Shown one piece after another: positions 38,616-50,572 of a stretch of DNA of 64,000 nt. The DNA lies in contig NZ_NESS01000001.1 of NCBI RefSeq assembly GCF_002128425.1, positions 496,001 through 560,000 on the forward strand, given 5' to 3'. The position numbers and the translations under genes were made by a program. Source of the stretch: Gottfriedia acidiceleris (lineage in GTDB: Bacteria; Bacillota; Bacilli; Bacillales; Bacillaceae_G). The notes under the pieces were generated by a model that ran no database searches, was not told the DNA's origin, and saw only the letters and a list, made by a program, of their open reading frames with translations. Positions within the stretch are counted from its first letter, which is position 1, and every line of letters begins with the position of its first letter.

Positions 38616-40424
38616 TCATTTAACATATTTCATACTAGATCTTAGCTGTGTGATTTGTTGGAGAATCGTTGCAGCTTTTACAAAATCTCCTTCACGTTCA
38701 GCTTTTTTCAGATCTATTTCTTTTTCTCGTATACGTTGTTGTTTATCATAGTTGTTTAATGCATCTAAATAATCCTTTAACTCTCGCTCTGTTAGTTCAG
38801 GTGCTATCTGTAAATTGACAATTTTTGAAACTACTTCAAGTAACCTTTTTGAAGGAAGGTAATTCATAAATTTACTAATATTAGACTCATTGCCCTCTTC
38901 ATAATAAGCATAAAGATGGATTATAATCTCGGAATAATCATTATTGTAGAATAGACCCTGATATTGCTGTCTTACTTTTTCAGCCACATCACTGCTATTT
39001 AACATATGAGCTAAAAGTAATTGTTCAGCTCTTACATGTGCAGGAAGAAGTGTCTTAGTAGTAATATCGCGTTTGATATCAGTTTTTACTTCTGTTACAT
39101 TAGATATACGATTTGCCTGATTACTATATTGTCCAAATTCCTTCTTAAGTACTTCAATCGAGATAGAAAACTCTTTTGAGAGTTGATTTAAGTAATAATC
39201 TTGTTCGATCAGTTGACTTAGTTTAGCAATTTCTTGTAGCATTTCTTTTATATACTGAAATTTAACAGTTTCATCTAAAAGATTTTTTCCTTTTCGATGA
39301 TATTGCATTTTAAAACTCATTAATGATACACTAGCTTCAATAATAGAGGTATTAAATTTTTCTGGACCAAATTTTCTTATATACTCATCGGGATCTAAGC
39401 CATCAGGCATTTGTGCAACCTTAATTGTAAATCCTTCTTTTTGAAGAATTTTTGCTGCTTTTTCAGTTGCGTTTATACCGGCCTGATCTGAATCATAGCA
39501 AATAATAATTTGATCAACAGTTGTTTTCAAGGCTTTCGCTTGATCCTCTGTCAATGAAGTTCCCATGGTTGCAACTGCATCATGGACACCAGCTTTAAAC
39601 GATGAAATGACATCTGCAAAACCTTCCATCAAAATTGCCCGATTTTGCTTTCTCATGACATTCTTTGCTTGGTAAAATTGATATAATAATTTTCCTTTAT
39701 GGAAAATTGAAGATTCAGGACTATTTAAATATTTTGGTGATCCTTCACCCATTATTCTTCCACTGAATGCAACAATTTTTCCTTGATGGTTATGAATTGG
39801 AAAAATTAATCGATTTCGAAATCGATCATAGTAATTACCATCACGTTCACTTCGAACAACTAGACCAGCTTTTTCCATGACCGGCATTGGATAACCACGT
39901 TTTTCTAACACCTTCGTAACAGCATCCCAAGAATCTAAAGCAACACCAAGCTCAAAATGCTTTATTTCCTCTCTAGAAATTCCTCTGTTAAGTAGATATT
40001 CTAACGCTTGTTTACCTTCTGTTGTGTTAACTAATAGATGATGATAGTACTTTTTGACAAACTCATGAGCTTCAAGCATAATGCCTTGCTCAGTAGCTTG
40101 TGGATTCTTGACTGTGTCAACTGTATCTGAAGGTAAAGTGATATTAGTCTTTTTTGCAAGCTGATGGACAGACTCTTGAAAGTTAAGTCCTTCAAGCTGC
40201 ATAATGAAAGAAATCGCATTTCCTCCAGCACCACATCCAAAACAATGAAAAATTTGTTTTTCAGGAGACACAGAAAAAGATGGTGTGCTTTCTCCATGAA
40301 AAGGACAAAGTCCAAAATAATTTCTTCCTTGTTTTTTCAGAGGAACATACTCACTTACTACATCAACTATGTCAACTGACTGACGAACTTGCTCGACAAG
40401 TTCATCGGGAATTCTGTTTCCCAT
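38616..40424 (-). CDS. dnaG: DNA primase
   Basis: 602 residues. The zinc-binding domain shows [11 protein letters not shown] and HCFGCGAGG (about 41-66). The TOPRIM catalytic core shows [12 protein letters not shown] (about 264-275) and CYDSDQAG (about 307-314). The C-terminal helicase-binding domain spans about 450-602. It makes RNA primers for replication. It heads the dnaG-sigA operon. B. subtilis yqxD, normally upstream, is absent. Confidence 0.96.
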   Translation of the reverse strand: MGNRIPDELVEQVRQSVDIVDVVSEYVPLKKQGRNYFGLCPFHGESTPSFSVSPEKQIFHCFGCGAGGNAISFIMQLEGLNFQESVHQLAKKTNITLPSDTVDTVKNPQATEQGIMLEAHEFVKKYYHHLLVNTTEGKQALEYLLNRGISREEIKHFELGVALDSWDAVTKVLEKRGYPMPVMEKAGLVVRSERDGNYYDRFRNRLIFPIHNHQGKIVAFSGRIMGEGSPKYLNSPESSIFHKGKLLYQFYQAKNVMRKQNRAILMEGFADVISSFKAGVHDAVATMGTSLTEDQAKALKTTVDQIIICYDSDQAGINATEKAAKILQKEGFTIKVAQMPDGLDPDEYIRKFGPEKFNTSIIEASVSLMSFKMQYHRKGKNLLDETVKFQYIKEMLQEIAKLSQLIEQDYYLNQLSKEFSISIEVLKKEFGQYSNQANRISNVTEVKTDIKRDITTKTLLPAHVRAEQLLLAHMLNSSDVAEKVRQQYQGLFYNNDYSEIIIHLYAYYEEGNESNISKFMNYLPSKRLLEVVSKIVNLQIAPELTERELKDYLDALNNYDKQQRIREKEIDLKKAEREGDFVKAATILQQITQLRSSMKYVK

Positions 40425-40895
40425 ACTGACAGCTCCATATACTATTTTATTCGATAAAACTCACTGTATTCCTTCATGATTCGACAAAAATATTTCCATA
40501 TATTGAAACTTAAGTTAATTCACTTTATTAAGTTATATATGAACAAATAATTATCTAAAAAGAAGTGCTAACAGTAGTTCATAAGCATTGCATCCAACTG
40601 CTAGTTCTGGTTTTATATAACCCATTTATTTATCGCTTATGATTAATTTCTACATGTCTTTTGTAATTCCTTCAAAACATGTATCGATTTATGTAGTTTT
40701 ATTTCCATCCTTTAATAAACTAGGAAGCACATATTCATAGTTTATTCGTAAGTATAAAAAGTTAAACCTATTATTAGTTCATTTCATACAATTTTTTATT
40801 ATAATCTATTTTAATTAGGAAATCTAGCAATAAGTACTAAAGAATTTTAACTTTTATATATGATCGTAATTTATCTAAATTCCTATTTAAAAGAT
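40425..40895. other. Spacer upstream of dnaG, gene-free
   Basis: About 470 bases where B. subtilis carries yqxD. No frame, RNA or repeat can be supported. The dnaG-sigA promoter should lie here. Confidence 0.5.
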
Positions 40896-40924
40896 GAAAA
40901 CACATTAGATTAAATCTAATGTGT
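40896..40924 (-). terminator. Terminator after yqfL
   Basis: ACACATTAGATT / AATCTAATGTGT perfect 12-bp stem followed by TTTTCATC on the minus strand. Confidence 0.85.
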
Positions 40925-40958
40925 CAGTCTAAAAAGTAATCAATTTAAATTCAAAAAA

Positions 40959-41771
40959 TTATCTTATCTGCTTACTTTGGTAATAATAATTTAAAATTAC
41001 ATTAGCTGATTCTTCTACTGCCTTACTTGAAACATCTACAACTTTACAGCCAATTTGTTTAACAACATTATTGAAATGTTTTAGTTCTTCTTCAATTCTT
41101 GTAATATTAGCATAACTAGCTCCGTCGTGAAGTCCTAATGAAATTAATCTTTCTTTACGAATATGATTTAACTTTTCTGGAGAAATCATTAGACCGATGC
41201 ACTTTTCTTTTGGAACTTTAAGTAGTTGTTCTGGTGGATCTACTTCGGGAACTAAAGGCACATTGGCAACTTTAAATCCTTTATGAGCAAGATATTGTGA
41301 TAAAGGAGTCTTTGATGTTCTAGATACACCAATTAAGACAATATCAGCTTTTTCAATACCTCTTGGGTCTCTTCCATCATCATATTTAACAGCAAATTCA
41401 ATTGCCTCAATGCGTTGGAAATAATCTTCATCTAGTTTACGAACAACACCAGGTTCATTTCTAGGTTCAAGTTTATGAATCGTTGAAATTTTATCGATTA
41501 ATGGACCGATTAAATCATATACGATTACTCCAGCACTTTTCGCTTCTTCTAATAATTTCTTTCTCATATCAGGTTTTACTAATGTAAATACAATAATACC
41601 ATTATTTTCTTTTGCTACTTGAACGATTTCAATTAATGTTGCATTATCTTCAACGTATGGTACACGTCTAATCTCGAATTTTTGATGAAATTGACTAATA
41701 GCCGCCTTTACGACATGCTCTGCTGTTTCACCAACAGAATCTGATACAACATAAACGATTGAATTGCCCAT
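40959..41771 (-). CDS. yqfL: Pyruvate, phosphate dikinase regulatory protein-like YqfL
   Basis: 270 residues of the DUF299 kinase/pyrophosphorylase family. [12 protein letters not shown] (about 8-19) opens the protein and [15 protein letters not shown] (about 151-165) is its P-loop. In many bacteria the family controls PPDK or PEP synthetase by phosphorylation. In B. subtilis YqfL modulates CcpN activity. It follows ccpN by 20 bases, consistent with one operon and with that pairing. Confidence 0.92.
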   Translation of the reverse strand: MGNSIVYVVSDSVGETAEHVVKAAISQFHQKFEIRRVPYVEDNATLIEIVQVAKENNGIIVFTLVKPDMRKKLLEEAKSAGVIVYDLIGPLIDKISTIHKLEPRNEPGVVRKLDEDYFQRIEAIEFAVKYDDGRDPRGIEKADIVLIGVSRTSKTPLSQYLAHKGFKVANVPLVPEVDPPEQLLKVPKEKCIGLMISPEKLNHIRKERLISLGLHDGASYANITRIEEELKHFNNVVKQIGCKVVDVSSKAVEESANVILNYYYQSKQIR

Positions 41772-41791
41772 ATGTTCACCTCTTAACTTTA

Positions 41792-42430
41792 CTAAAACAT
41801 ATCATTGTTCATTAAGTCTACAATCGCACGAGTAAAATTTGTTTTTGTAAATCGACCAATTACCTCAAGTCCATGCTCACTTTCACGAACAACAGGGACA
41901 GCATCAATTTGTTTTTCAATTAAACTCTTTGCTACATTATAAATTGTATCATCTTTATAGCAAATTGTAATGTTTGGCATCCTCGTCATGATAATATCTA
42001 CAGGTAATGTATGCAAATCTTTATTTCCTATACTTGCACGGAGTAAGTCTTTTCTCGAAAGTACTCCTATTAAAACCGAATTTTGATCAACAACAAATAA
42101 TGTTCCTACGTCTTCAAGAAACATTGTAACAATCGCATCATATACTGATGAACTTCGATCTACTACAACAGGAATCGCTTGAAATTCTTTTACAGTCAAT
42201 TTTTTAATTCTTTCAATGACTTGTGCACCGCTTGTTCTTCCTGTGTAATAATATCCTACACGTGGTCTTGCCTCTAAAAAACCAGTCATTGTAAGAATAG
42301 CTAAATCCGGGCGAAGCGTAGCTCTTGTAAGTGCTAGCTTATCAGCAATATGTTCACCTGTAATTGGTCCGTTATTTTTTACAATTTCAAGTATTTGAGT
42401 TTGTCGCTTTGTAAGTTCGATTTCCCTCAC
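41792..42430 (-). CDS. ccpN: Gluconeogenesis repressor CcpN
   Basis: 212 residues. An N-terminal helix-turn-helix (about 3-60; [21 protein letters not shown], split by a turn) precedes two CBS domains (about 78-205). CcpN represses gapB and pckA during glycolysis. The start is a GTG at 42430; the ribosome site is poor, but residue alignment with the family supports it. In B. subtilis glyQS lies between ccpN and recO; here that pair is missing. Confidence 0.92.
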   Translation of the reverse strand: MREIELTKRQTQILEIVKNNGPITGEHIADKLALTRATLRPDLAILTMTGFLEARPRVGYYYTGRTSGAQVIERIKKLTVKEFQAIPVVVDRSSSVYDAIVTMFLEDVGTLFVVDQNSVLIGVLSRKDLLRASIGNKDLHTLPVDIIMTRMPNITICYKDDTIYNVAKSLIEKQIDAVPVVRESEHGLEVIGRFTKTNFTRAIVDLMNNDMF

Positions 42431-42488
42431 CCCTAACTATCCAATATGTTATACTCTCTAATAAATATTATATACTATTTTTACAATT

Positions 42489-42526
42489 TAAAAAAGAAAG
42501 AAGGAAATAGGTTAGCCTATTTCCTT
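42489..42526 (-). terminator. Terminator after recO
   Basis: AAGGAAATAGG / CCTATTTCCTT perfect stem with a T-rich tail, immediately beyond the recO stop. Confidence 0.85.
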
Positions 42527-42528
42527 CC

Positions 42529-43314
42529 TTAGGTTTCTGAATCTTTATTATTTTTCAGAAAATTATCCATATTTTTTAATTGCTCTAAAAATTTACGTGA
42601 CTTTAAATAGATCCCACTATATTCATCATAATAAGAAAATAAAATTTGTTGTAAGTTTTTCTTTGTAGCTTCACTAACCTCAATTTTGCCAAGTCGATTT
42701 ACATCAAAATGATAAAATAACCTCATTAACTTTACCGACTTCTCAGTAACTGAAAAAGCATATGGATCAGTCTGTTTACAGCGCTGACATAAAAAGCCAC
42801 CTTCTTTGACAGAAAAGGCTACAAATATATTTTCATTGGCACTACATCTACAGTTCACACATTGATCAAAAAACGGGTGATAGCCTAATACAGGTATCAT
42901 TTTCGTCATAAATAAATAAGTCAAAACTTCAGCGTCTGCACCCTCATTCATATGCTGTAGTAATTGAAGAACCAATTCAAATAAATACGGATTATTTTTT
43001 TTCTCTTCTACCGCTTTATCTGTAAGTTCTACAACAATCGAAGCATACGCAGTTGCAACTAAATCACCTCTTAATTCACGAAATGAATCAATCAGTTCTC
43101 CTTGACTTAATGTACCTAATCCAGAGCCTTTTTGAATTAAAAACGACCCATATGTAAAGAGTTGTGTAACAGAAGCAAGACGACTATTCGTCTTCTTTGC
43201 TCCTCTTGCCACAACTCCTATCTTACCTAATTCTCTTGTTAAGAGAGTAATAATAACATTTGATTCTCCATAAGCGTTTGCTCGTAATACAATTCCTTCT
43301 ACACGCTGTAACAA
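42529..43314 (-). CDS. recO: DNA repair protein RecO
   Basis: 261 residues. The N-terminal OB fold starts [15 protein letters not shown] (about 4-18). The zinc motif is CVNC...CQRC (about 147-150 and 170-173). It loads RecA onto SSB-coated single-stranded DNA in recombinational repair. It lies 27 bases after yqzL, in the era-yqzL-recO order known from B. subtilis. Confidence 0.94.
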   Translation of the reverse strand: MLQRVEGIVLRANAYGESNVIITLLTRELGKIGVVARGAKKTNSRLASVTQLFTYGSFLIQKGSGLGTLSQGELIDSFRELRGDLVATAYASIVVELTDKAVEEKKNNPYLFELVLQLLQHMNEGADAEVLTYLFMTKMIPVLGYHPFFDQCVNCRCSANENIFVAFSVKEGGFLCQRCKQTDPYAFSVTEKSVKLMRLFYHFDVNRLGKIEVSEATKKNLQQILFSYYDEYSGIYLKSRKFLEQLKNMDNFLKNNKDSET

Positions 43315-43341
43315 TTAACTCACCATCCAATTGGATGAAGG

Positions 43342-43485
43342 TTAAGTATGTAGGGAATCAATATCAGCTATTTCTTCATCAATGTAACTTTTCTGATCCG
43401 CATGTTCCTGTTCAAGCTGCTTAAACAATAAATATGTCTCAACATTTCCAGTTTTAGAAAAGACATCCCAGGTAAAATTCAACAT
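43342..43485 (-). CDS. yqzL: YqzL family small protein
   Basis: 47 residues: MLNFTWDVFSKTGNVETYLL onwards, the exact YqzL pattern (F-T-W-x-V-F-S-x-T-G-N-x-E-T-Y-L-L-F-K), with an acidic C-terminus. AAGGTGG precedes the ATG. Function unknown; it is always found between era and recO in Bacilli. Too short to be found by simple length cut-offs. Confidence 0.93.
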   Translation of the reverse strand: MLNFTWDVFSKTGNVETYLLFKQLEQEHADQKSYIDEEIADIDSLHT

Positions 43486-43718
43486 TGAGAAACCACCTTT
43501 CAAGAATAGCTACTACTCATTGCTCATTACCTATAGCCAATTACTTTCCCTGCTTACTTATAATGTGACCTTCTCTCCCGATTTTCATGTGTATAAAATT
43601 TATTAAAACAACAAATAAAATGCTTGCAAAATCAAAAGAAATATGATTAGCTTTTTTTGAAAAAATGGTAATATTACTAGACCCCTGATTCTAAGCCATA
43701 ATTCCTTGATTTCTGCCT

Positions 43719-45018
<1,300 letters not shown>

Positions 45019-45063
45019 TTATGTAGCCTCCTAATATCGCCCGAACACGAAAGTGGGGTCTTA

Positions 45064-45444
45064 TTAACGTAGTATAGTAAAATACGGAAAAAATAGCAAA
45101 GCACCTATAATGATTGAAACAATTGCAGCGACTAACACTGCACCGGCTGCCACATCCTTCGCTTTTTTTGCTAAAGGATGTTTACTAGGTGATGCTAAGT
45201 CTACAACTGCTTCAATTGAAGAATTAACAAGCTCAAGCGATATGACAATTGTGATAATAAGCAGAAGGATTAACCAATCAATTCGACTAATATGTAAATA
45301 AAATGCTAAGCCGATTGTAATGAGTGCTGCAAATAAGTGGATTTTTATATTTCTTTCTTCCTTAATGACTTGAAAAATACCACTAAATGCAAAACCAAAA
45401 GATTTAAATAATGCCGCTCTTTTTTTAGAGTCTTTCAAGGCCAT
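45064..45444 (-). CDS. dgkA: Diacylglycerol/undecaprenol kinase family protein
   Basis: 126 residues with three membrane helices (about 29-50, 54-75, 98-121). The DgkA motif appears as LELVNSSIEAVVDL (about 70-83) with the conserved Glu-Asn-Ser-Glu positions. In Bacillus this protein phosphorylates undecaprenol, recycling the lipid carrier for wall synthesis. It overlaps ybeY by 20 bases. Confidence 0.93.
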   Translation of the reverse strand: MALKDSKKRAALFKSFGFAFSGIFQVIKEERNIKIHLFAALITIGLAFYLHISRIDWLILLLIITIVISLELVNSSIEAVVDLASPSKHPLAKKAKDVAAGAVLVAAIVSIIIGALLFFPYFTILR

Positions 45445-45901
45445 ATTTCTCTAATATTTCCTTTTGTTTTGTAAACATCACTTTCTCCTCGGCATCATTC
45501 ATATGATCATAACCTAGTAAATGTAAACATCCGTGAACTGCTAAAAAACCTAATTCACGGCGGAACGAGTGACCATACTCTTCAGCTTGTCTCTTAGTTG
45601 TAGGAATTGAAATGACAATATCACCTAAAGTACGTGGTAAGTCAACTCCAATGATTTCTATTTCACCTTCCCCTAATTCTTCCATAGGAAACGAAATAAC
45701 ATCAGTAGAACGGTCTTTTTCTCGATACTCTTTATTAATTTCATGAATTCTTTCATCATCTACAAATGAAACTGCAATCTCAACTTCACCCGTTACGCCT
45801 TCATATTCAAGTGCACACTCTAGTAAACCTTTTATATCAGATTGCTGTTCTTTAGTCACTTCATTTGTTTCATCTATAAAATCAATTTCTAATTGAACCA
45901 T
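45425..45901 (-). CDS. ybeY: Endoribonuclease YbeY
   Basis: 158 residues. The metal site HGCLHLLGYDH (about 127-137) has the three histidines in H-x3-H-x5-H spacing. TDVISFPM (about 65-72) is the other conserved stretch. It acts in 16S rRNA 3'-end maturation and ribosome quality control. It is embedded in the pgpH-ybeY-dgkA-cdd-era operon. Confidence 0.95.
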   Translation of the reverse strand: MVQLEIDFIDETNEVTKEQQSDIKGLLECALEYEGVTGEVEIAVSFVDDERIHEINKEYREKDRSTDVISFPMEELGEGEIEIIGVDLPRTLGDIVISIPTTKRQAEEYGHSFRRELGFLAVHGCLHLLGYDHMNDAEEKVMFTKQKEILEKYGLERL

Positions 45902-45910
45902 TTTCTCACC

Positions 45911-48013
45911 TTATCTTTCATCTGGATACTGTATTCTTGAATGGAAAGTTCCTTTTAAAGTCTCACACAATGATTTCTCAACAATATATAATTCTTTTAA
46001 ATTTAATTCACACATTGCAAACTGACCATCATTCAAACGATCGTTCATGATCGAAGAAACTAATGCCTCGATTTTTTCCATATCAGGGTCTTTTAACGAG
46101 CGGACTGCGGCTTCAACACTATCAGCAATTCCTACAATAGCTGATTCCTTTGAATGAGCTTTTGGACCAGGATATCTAAAGTCACTTTCTATCACATCTG
46201 GATTCGTCTCTTTTTCCTTATAATAAAAATACTTTAATAAAGTTGTACCATGATGTTCCGCTGCAATATCAATAATATCTTTTGGCAAATTATATTTTTT
46301 TAGTATTTGTACACCATCACTAACATGCTTTAAAATGATATCTTTACTTTGAATCGGTTTAATACGATCATGAGGATTATGACCACCCATTTGATTTTCT
46401 ATAAAGAATCCTGGATTTTTCGTTTTGCCTATATCATGATAATATGCTCCTACTCTAGCTAACAAACCATTTGCTCCGATCGCTTCACAAGCACCTTCAG
46501 CTAAATTCGCAACCATTATACTATGATGGTATGTACCCGGAGCCTCTAATAATATCTTTCTTAATAAAGGATGATTTGGACTACCCAGCTCAACAAGTTT
46601 AAATGAGGACACCATTCCAAACGAATCTTCTACAAAAGGTAAAATCCCCATCGTAATGACACTTGATAAAACGCCGGAAGTAAGCCCCATTAATAGATAG
46701 ATTCCAATTTCTACTGATGAATATTGTCCATTTCGAATTAAGATTAACGAAAACAGCGTAGCAATATTAACAAGCGAAATCAAAAATCCAGCATGGAGAA
46801 TCATTGAACGCTTATTTTTAACCTCATTTAAGAATAAAACAGCAATTGAACTAAATAAAATATAAATTCCTGTCGAGTAATTAATGGCGCCATTGACATC
46901 TTCGTTAAACATTAGGCTGCCGCAAATGGAGAAAATAATCGACGAAACCATTAAATATCGATTACCTAATAAAAACTTTATCAATAAAGTCCCAATAGCT
47001 ACTGGAGCTACATATACAAGCCCTGAAAATTCAACCTTTTGAAACAAGCTTACAATTTTCAAAATTAAAATTGTAAAAATTACGATGCTATAATATGTAA
47101 CGATGTATATATTCCCTTTTTCTTTTAAAGTTGCCGTTTGCTTCAATACAAAGTACGCCAATACTCCAATTAATAAAATTAATCCAATATACGGTTGAAT
47201 CGATTGTTTGTTTTTTATTAAACCAACTAGTTTTAATTGATCATATTTTTCTTTCGTAATTGTTTCTCCGGCTTTTACTAAAACTTGTCCTTGTAAAATA
47301 TAGACACTATCTACACTTTCACTTTCTAGACGTTTTCTCTCTTTTGTCTCCTCTGCATCAAAAAAGTAATTTGGCACAATCGCAAATTCACCAATTGAGA
47401 TCATTGCATCTTTTAGTGAAGGATTAACGCTTACATATGATAATTCTGTTCTTAACTTACCACGAGACTCTTCAATTTGGTTCGTAGTAATTTCTTCAGA
47501 CATCACATTATTAATAGCCGTATTTAACGAAGCTTTCGTAATATTTAACTGTTCTTCTGACGATTTAACTAAAGTACTAAATACACTATCTTCTAAGTTT
47601 TTACGAATATCGTCAGGCAGTTTTTTCTTAACATCGCTTGTTTCTTTATCAATTAATGCTTGTCCTTTAAGAGTATCATTCTTTGCATTTTCATTTTTTA
47701 CTTCTGCTACAATATCAAAAATTGAATTTACTATGTCAATACGTTTTTGTGTATAACTTTCCTCATATTTATATACATCCTCAACTCTTGCTGCTGCCTC
47801 TAGTCGCTTTTTAGCTGTAGCTCCTTTATCCTCAATCGTGATAGGTGAATAAATATTATCATCAGCAATTGATAATAGCTGAATGTCGTATTTTACCGGT
47901 CTCACATGACTAATTAAAAGAAGAAAACTTATTAAGCTAAATGCAATGGTACATAGTAATATGACAAGAGTTTGATTCTTAAAACGTTGAGTTAAAGCTT
48001 GCAAACTATTCAT
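45911..48013 (-). CDS. pgpH: Cyclic-di-AMP phosphodiesterase PgpH (7TM-HD)
   Basis: 700 residues. A first membrane helix (about 17-35), an extracytoplasmic 7TMR-HDED domain (about 40-260), about seven membrane helices (265-465), and a cytoplasmic HD domain with the HHSIMVANLAEGA (about 492-504) and YHDIGK (about 523-528) motifs. It hydrolyses c-di-AMP and so affects potassium and osmolyte control. Downstream of phoH on the same strand. Confidence 0.94.
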   Translation of the reverse strand: MNSLQALTQRFKNQTLVILLCTIAFSLISFLLLISHVRPVKYDIQLLSIADDNIYSPITIEDKGATAKKRLEAAARVEDVYKYEESYTQKRIDIVNSIFDIVAEVKNENAKNDTLKGQALIDKETSDVKKKLPDDIRKNLEDSVFSTLVKSSEEQLNITKASLNTAINNVMSEEITTNQIEESRGKLRTELSYVSVNPSLKDAMISIGEFAIVPNYFFDAEETKERKRLESESVDSVYILQGQVLVKAGETITKEKYDQLKLVGLIKNKQSIQPYIGLILLIGVLAYFVLKQTATLKEKGNIYIVTYYSIVIFTILILKIVSLFQKVEFSGLVYVAPVAIGTLLIKFLLGNRYLMVSSIIFSICGSLMFNEDVNGAINYSTGIYILFSSIAVLFLNEVKNKRSMILHAGFLISLVNIATLFSLILIRNGQYSSVEIGIYLLMGLTSGVLSSVITMGILPFVEDSFGMVSSFKLVELGSPNHPLLRKILLEAPGTYHHSIMVANLAEGACEAIGANGLLARVGAYYHDIGKTKNPGFFIENQMGGHNPHDRIKPIQSKDIILKHVSDGVQILKKYNLPKDIIDIAAEHHGTTLLKYFYYKEKETNPDVIESDFRYPGPKAHSKESAIVGIADSVEAAVRSLKDPDMEKIEALVSSIMNDRLNDGQFAMCELNLKELYIVEKSLCETLKGTFHSRIQYPDER

Positions 48014-48057
48014 TGTTTCCCCTTTCTAGAAATGCACCTCATCATAAAAATACGAAA

Positions 48058-48079
48058 TGACCCTATCAATGTAGGGTCA
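48058..48079 (-). terminator. Hairpin between phoH and pgpH
   Basis: TGACCCTA / TAGGGTCA stem, then ATTTCGTATTTTTATG on the minus strand. The T-run is interrupted, so partial read-through into pgpH is likely. Confidence 0.65.
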
Positions 48080-48086
48080 CTACGAA

Positions 48087-49049
48087 TCATTCTTTTGCTA
48101 AATCATAAGCTTGAATAATCTTTTGTACAAGTGGGTGACGAACTACGTCAGTTTGTTCTAAGATCGTCATACCAATGCCCTCAACACCTTTAAGTGTATT
48201 TTGAGCTGATATTAAACCAGACTTTACGCCTTTAGGTAAATCAATTTGTGAAGGGTCACCTGTAATAACCATTTTAGAGCCAAATCCTAAACGGGTCAAA
48301 AACATCTTCATTTGAGCCATTGTCGTATTTTGAGCTTCATCCAAAATAACAAAGGCATCTTCTAAAGTACGTCCCCTCATATAAGCTAAAGGTGCAATTT
48401 CAATTGTTCCTCTTTCAATTAAACGTACAGTATGCTCTTGTCCTAAAACATCGTGTAGAGCATCATACAACGGTCTTAAATATGGGTCAACCTTTTCCTT
48501 TAAATCTCCTGGTAAAAATCCTAAACTTTCTCCAGCTTCCACAGCAGGTCTTGTTAAAATAATTTTACTTACTTTATTATTTTTTAATGCTTGAACAGCC
48601 ATGACTACTGCAAGATATGTTTTACCTGTACCAGCAGGTCCAATTCCAAATACTAAATCATTTGACTGAATAGCACGAAGATAATGTCTTTGCCCAAAAG
48701 TTTTTACTCGAATCGGTTTTCCTTTTGAATTCCTAATAATTTCTTCGTCATACAACCTAGCAAATGATGACAACCTTCCTTCTTTGGCCATCTGAATTGA
48801 GTACGTTACATCCCTTGATGTAATACTCACTCCATTTCGAATAACCTCTAAAAGAGCTTGAATGATTTGCTCAACGGTTTTCACATCTTCATTCGTACCT
48901 GAAACTTGTACAGATTGACCACGTGACACAATCTTAACATCAAGCAAATTTTCAATTATTTCTAGATGCTTATCGTTTGTACCAAATAAGGCAATTGCTT
49001 CGTTTGGATCCTCTAGTTGTTGATTAATCGTTAGTAGTTGTTCTGGCAT
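48087..49049 (-). CDS. phoH: PhoH-family ATPase
   Basis: 320 residues from the ATG at 49049, with AAGGGGA at 8 bases; the in-frame TTG at 49070 would place the ribosome site inside the gene. Walker A GPAGTGKTYLA (about 132-142), Walker B FVILDEAQN (about 234-242). The N-terminal region (about 15-90) is KH-like. A predicted ATP-dependent RNA enzyme. Follows yqfD by 4 bases. Confidence 0.93.
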   Translation of the reverse strand: MPEQLLTINQQLEDPNEAIALFGTNDKHLEIIENLLDVKIVSRGQSVQVSGTNEDVKTVEQIIQALLEVIRNGVSITSRDVTYSIQMAKEGRLSSFARLYDEEIIRNSKGKPIRVKTFGQRHYLRAIQSNDLVFGIGPAGTGKTYLAVVMAVQALKNNKVSKIILTRPAVEAGESLGFLPGDLKEKVDPYLRPLYDALHDVLGQEHTVRLIERGTIEIAPLAYMRGRTLEDAFVILDEAQNTTMAQMKMFLTRLGFGSKMVITGDPSQIDLPKGVKSGLISAQNTLKGVEGIGMTILEQTDVVRHPLVQKIIQAYDLAKE

Positions 49050-49053
49050 TACT

Positions 49054-50241
49054 TTAGTCCCCTTGAACAATAGTTTTCGTTTTAGTGATATCTTCTAAAA
49101 CTTTATAATACATTCTTAAATTAACTTTACCATTGTCTATTGACTCGTGCAAAACTTTTTCTTGTAAAATCTTGGCATCTGGACTTAACTTTTTCATTAA
49201 TTCCTTCTTACCAATTTGTTTTCCAAGTTCAGCAGCTTGTACTTTAGAGTATGTTCTAACATATTTTTCACTTTCCAGAATTGTTTTTTTACTGAAATAG
49301 ATCGGCAATTTCCATTTTAAAAATTTAAATTGATACGAACTACTTTCATCTTCAAAAGATTTATATTTATTCTTATCAAAACCCCAAAATTTTATTTTAG
49401 TTTCCTTAGTTCCAATATAATAACTTGTTTTTCTTTCTCCTGTAAGCACCGTAAACGGAGTATCTAAAGGAACACTAATAATTTCCTCTCTCCAAACTTC
49501 TCCCATGATTTTGCCAACAGCTGGCACTAAAATAGGATGTTCTTCCGTTCCGATTATTCCAGATACTAATATCTGACCTTTTTTCACAAAGTCATTCTTT
49601 ACTACAAGAGGTTTCCCTTTTTCAACAAACATACTTGAAATAACTGCTTCTTCACTAGCGATAATATGGCGTGGACTTAACGCCTTCTCTGGCTTAGGTA
49701 TATGCTTTTCAACTACCTCAAAATGAAAGGTAGTCCCATTTAATTGCACACCAATCCAGGTTAATGTTGGATTCTCATCTTGTAGCTTTTTCTGGATAGA
49801 CTGCATTCTAGGTAAAGTAAACTGTGAGGCGCCAGTCTTAACACCCATCGCAGTTAAATCTTTCCGAAGTTTATATTCAACTTCTGGTGAAGCACCCTTT
49901 ATATCTATTCTCCAAACCATATTTGAAAGTAAAAATAATACTACTAAAAAGCCAACAACACCCACAACAAATCCAAAATACTTCCATGCTCGTTTAACTT
50001 CAAAAGGCAGCCCCTTCCTGCCAATAAAATAAACCTTATATTCTTTTTTTCGAGGAATATTCTTTATACGTTTATAATCTTTCAACTCAATTGTAAAAGT
50101 AATTGAATTTGTTCCACTTTTCTTCACATCCCGAAGCGGAATCCCTTTACGCATACAATCATTTAAAAAACGTTCTGGTCCAAGCCCAATCACTTTTACT
50201 TGAACCATCCCCGTAAGATTTGAAGTCCATTGGTTTTTCAT
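49054..50241 (-). CDS. yqfD: Sporulation protein YqfD
   Basis: 395 residues. A cytoplasmic N-terminal part (about 1-88; VQVKVIGLGPERFLNDCMRK), one membrane helix (about 90-110) and a large outer domain. In B. subtilis yqfC-yqfD is expressed under sigma-E in the mother cell and is needed for efficient sporulation. This is the main evidence that the organism can form endospores. It lies 49 bases after yqfC. Confidence 0.93.
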   Translation of the reverse strand: MKNQWTSNLTGMVQVKVIGLGPERFLNDCMRKGIPLRDVKKSGTNSITFTIELKDYKRIKNIPRKKEYKVYFIGRKGLPFEVKRAWKYFGFVVGVVGFLVVLFLLSNMVWRIDIKGASPEVEYKLRKDLTAMGVKTGASQFTLPRMQSIQKKLQDENPTLTWIGVQLNGTTFHFEVVEKHIPKPEKALSPRHIIASEEAVISSMFVEKGKPLVVKNDFVKKGQILVSGIIGTEEHPILVPAVGKIMGEVWREEIISVPLDTPFTVLTGERKTSYYIGTKETKIKFWGFDKNKYKSFEDESSSYQFKFLKWKLPIYFSKKTILESEKYVRTYSKVQAAELGKQIGKKELMKKLSPDAKILQEKVLHESIDNGKVNLRMYYKVLEDITKTKTIVQGD

Positions 50242-50290
50242 CCTAAATCCCCCATGTTCATTAGACTGATCATGGTGTATGTTCTAGATG

Positions 50291-50572
50291 CTATTCATTA
50301 ATAAAATACACATGCTCAATTTCGCCTTCCAACAAAATCTCCTCAGGCAACATCGTCTTCAAAACAAAATCTTTCCCCTTAATCAACAACTGCCCTTGCT
50401 TCATTAACAAACGCAATTCATTATCCGAATACACAAGTAACCCTCTATGGTTTTCAATATAAATATGTAGTTGACCTAACATCGTAATACGTGGCAATTC
50501 CAAAAGCACATCTGGTGGTAAGTCCATCTTACTTGACATCCATGTTTTTAAATTATGCGCTAATCTTTTCAA
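50291..50572 (-). CDS. yqfC: Sporulation protein YqfC
   Basis: 93 residues of the YabP/YqfC family; DLPPDVLLELPRITMLGQLHIYIENHRG (two stretches, about 17-44) is characteristic, followed by a beta-rich part with LLIKGKDFVLK (about 67-77). It acts with YqfD during sporulation. The neighbouring floA and yqeZ genes of B. subtilis are missing upstream. Confidence 0.92.
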   Translation of the reverse strand: MKRLAHNLKTWMSSKMDLPPDVLLELPRITMLGQLHIYIENHRGLLVYSDNELRLLMKQGQLLIKGKDFVLKTMLPEEILLEGEIEHVYFINE

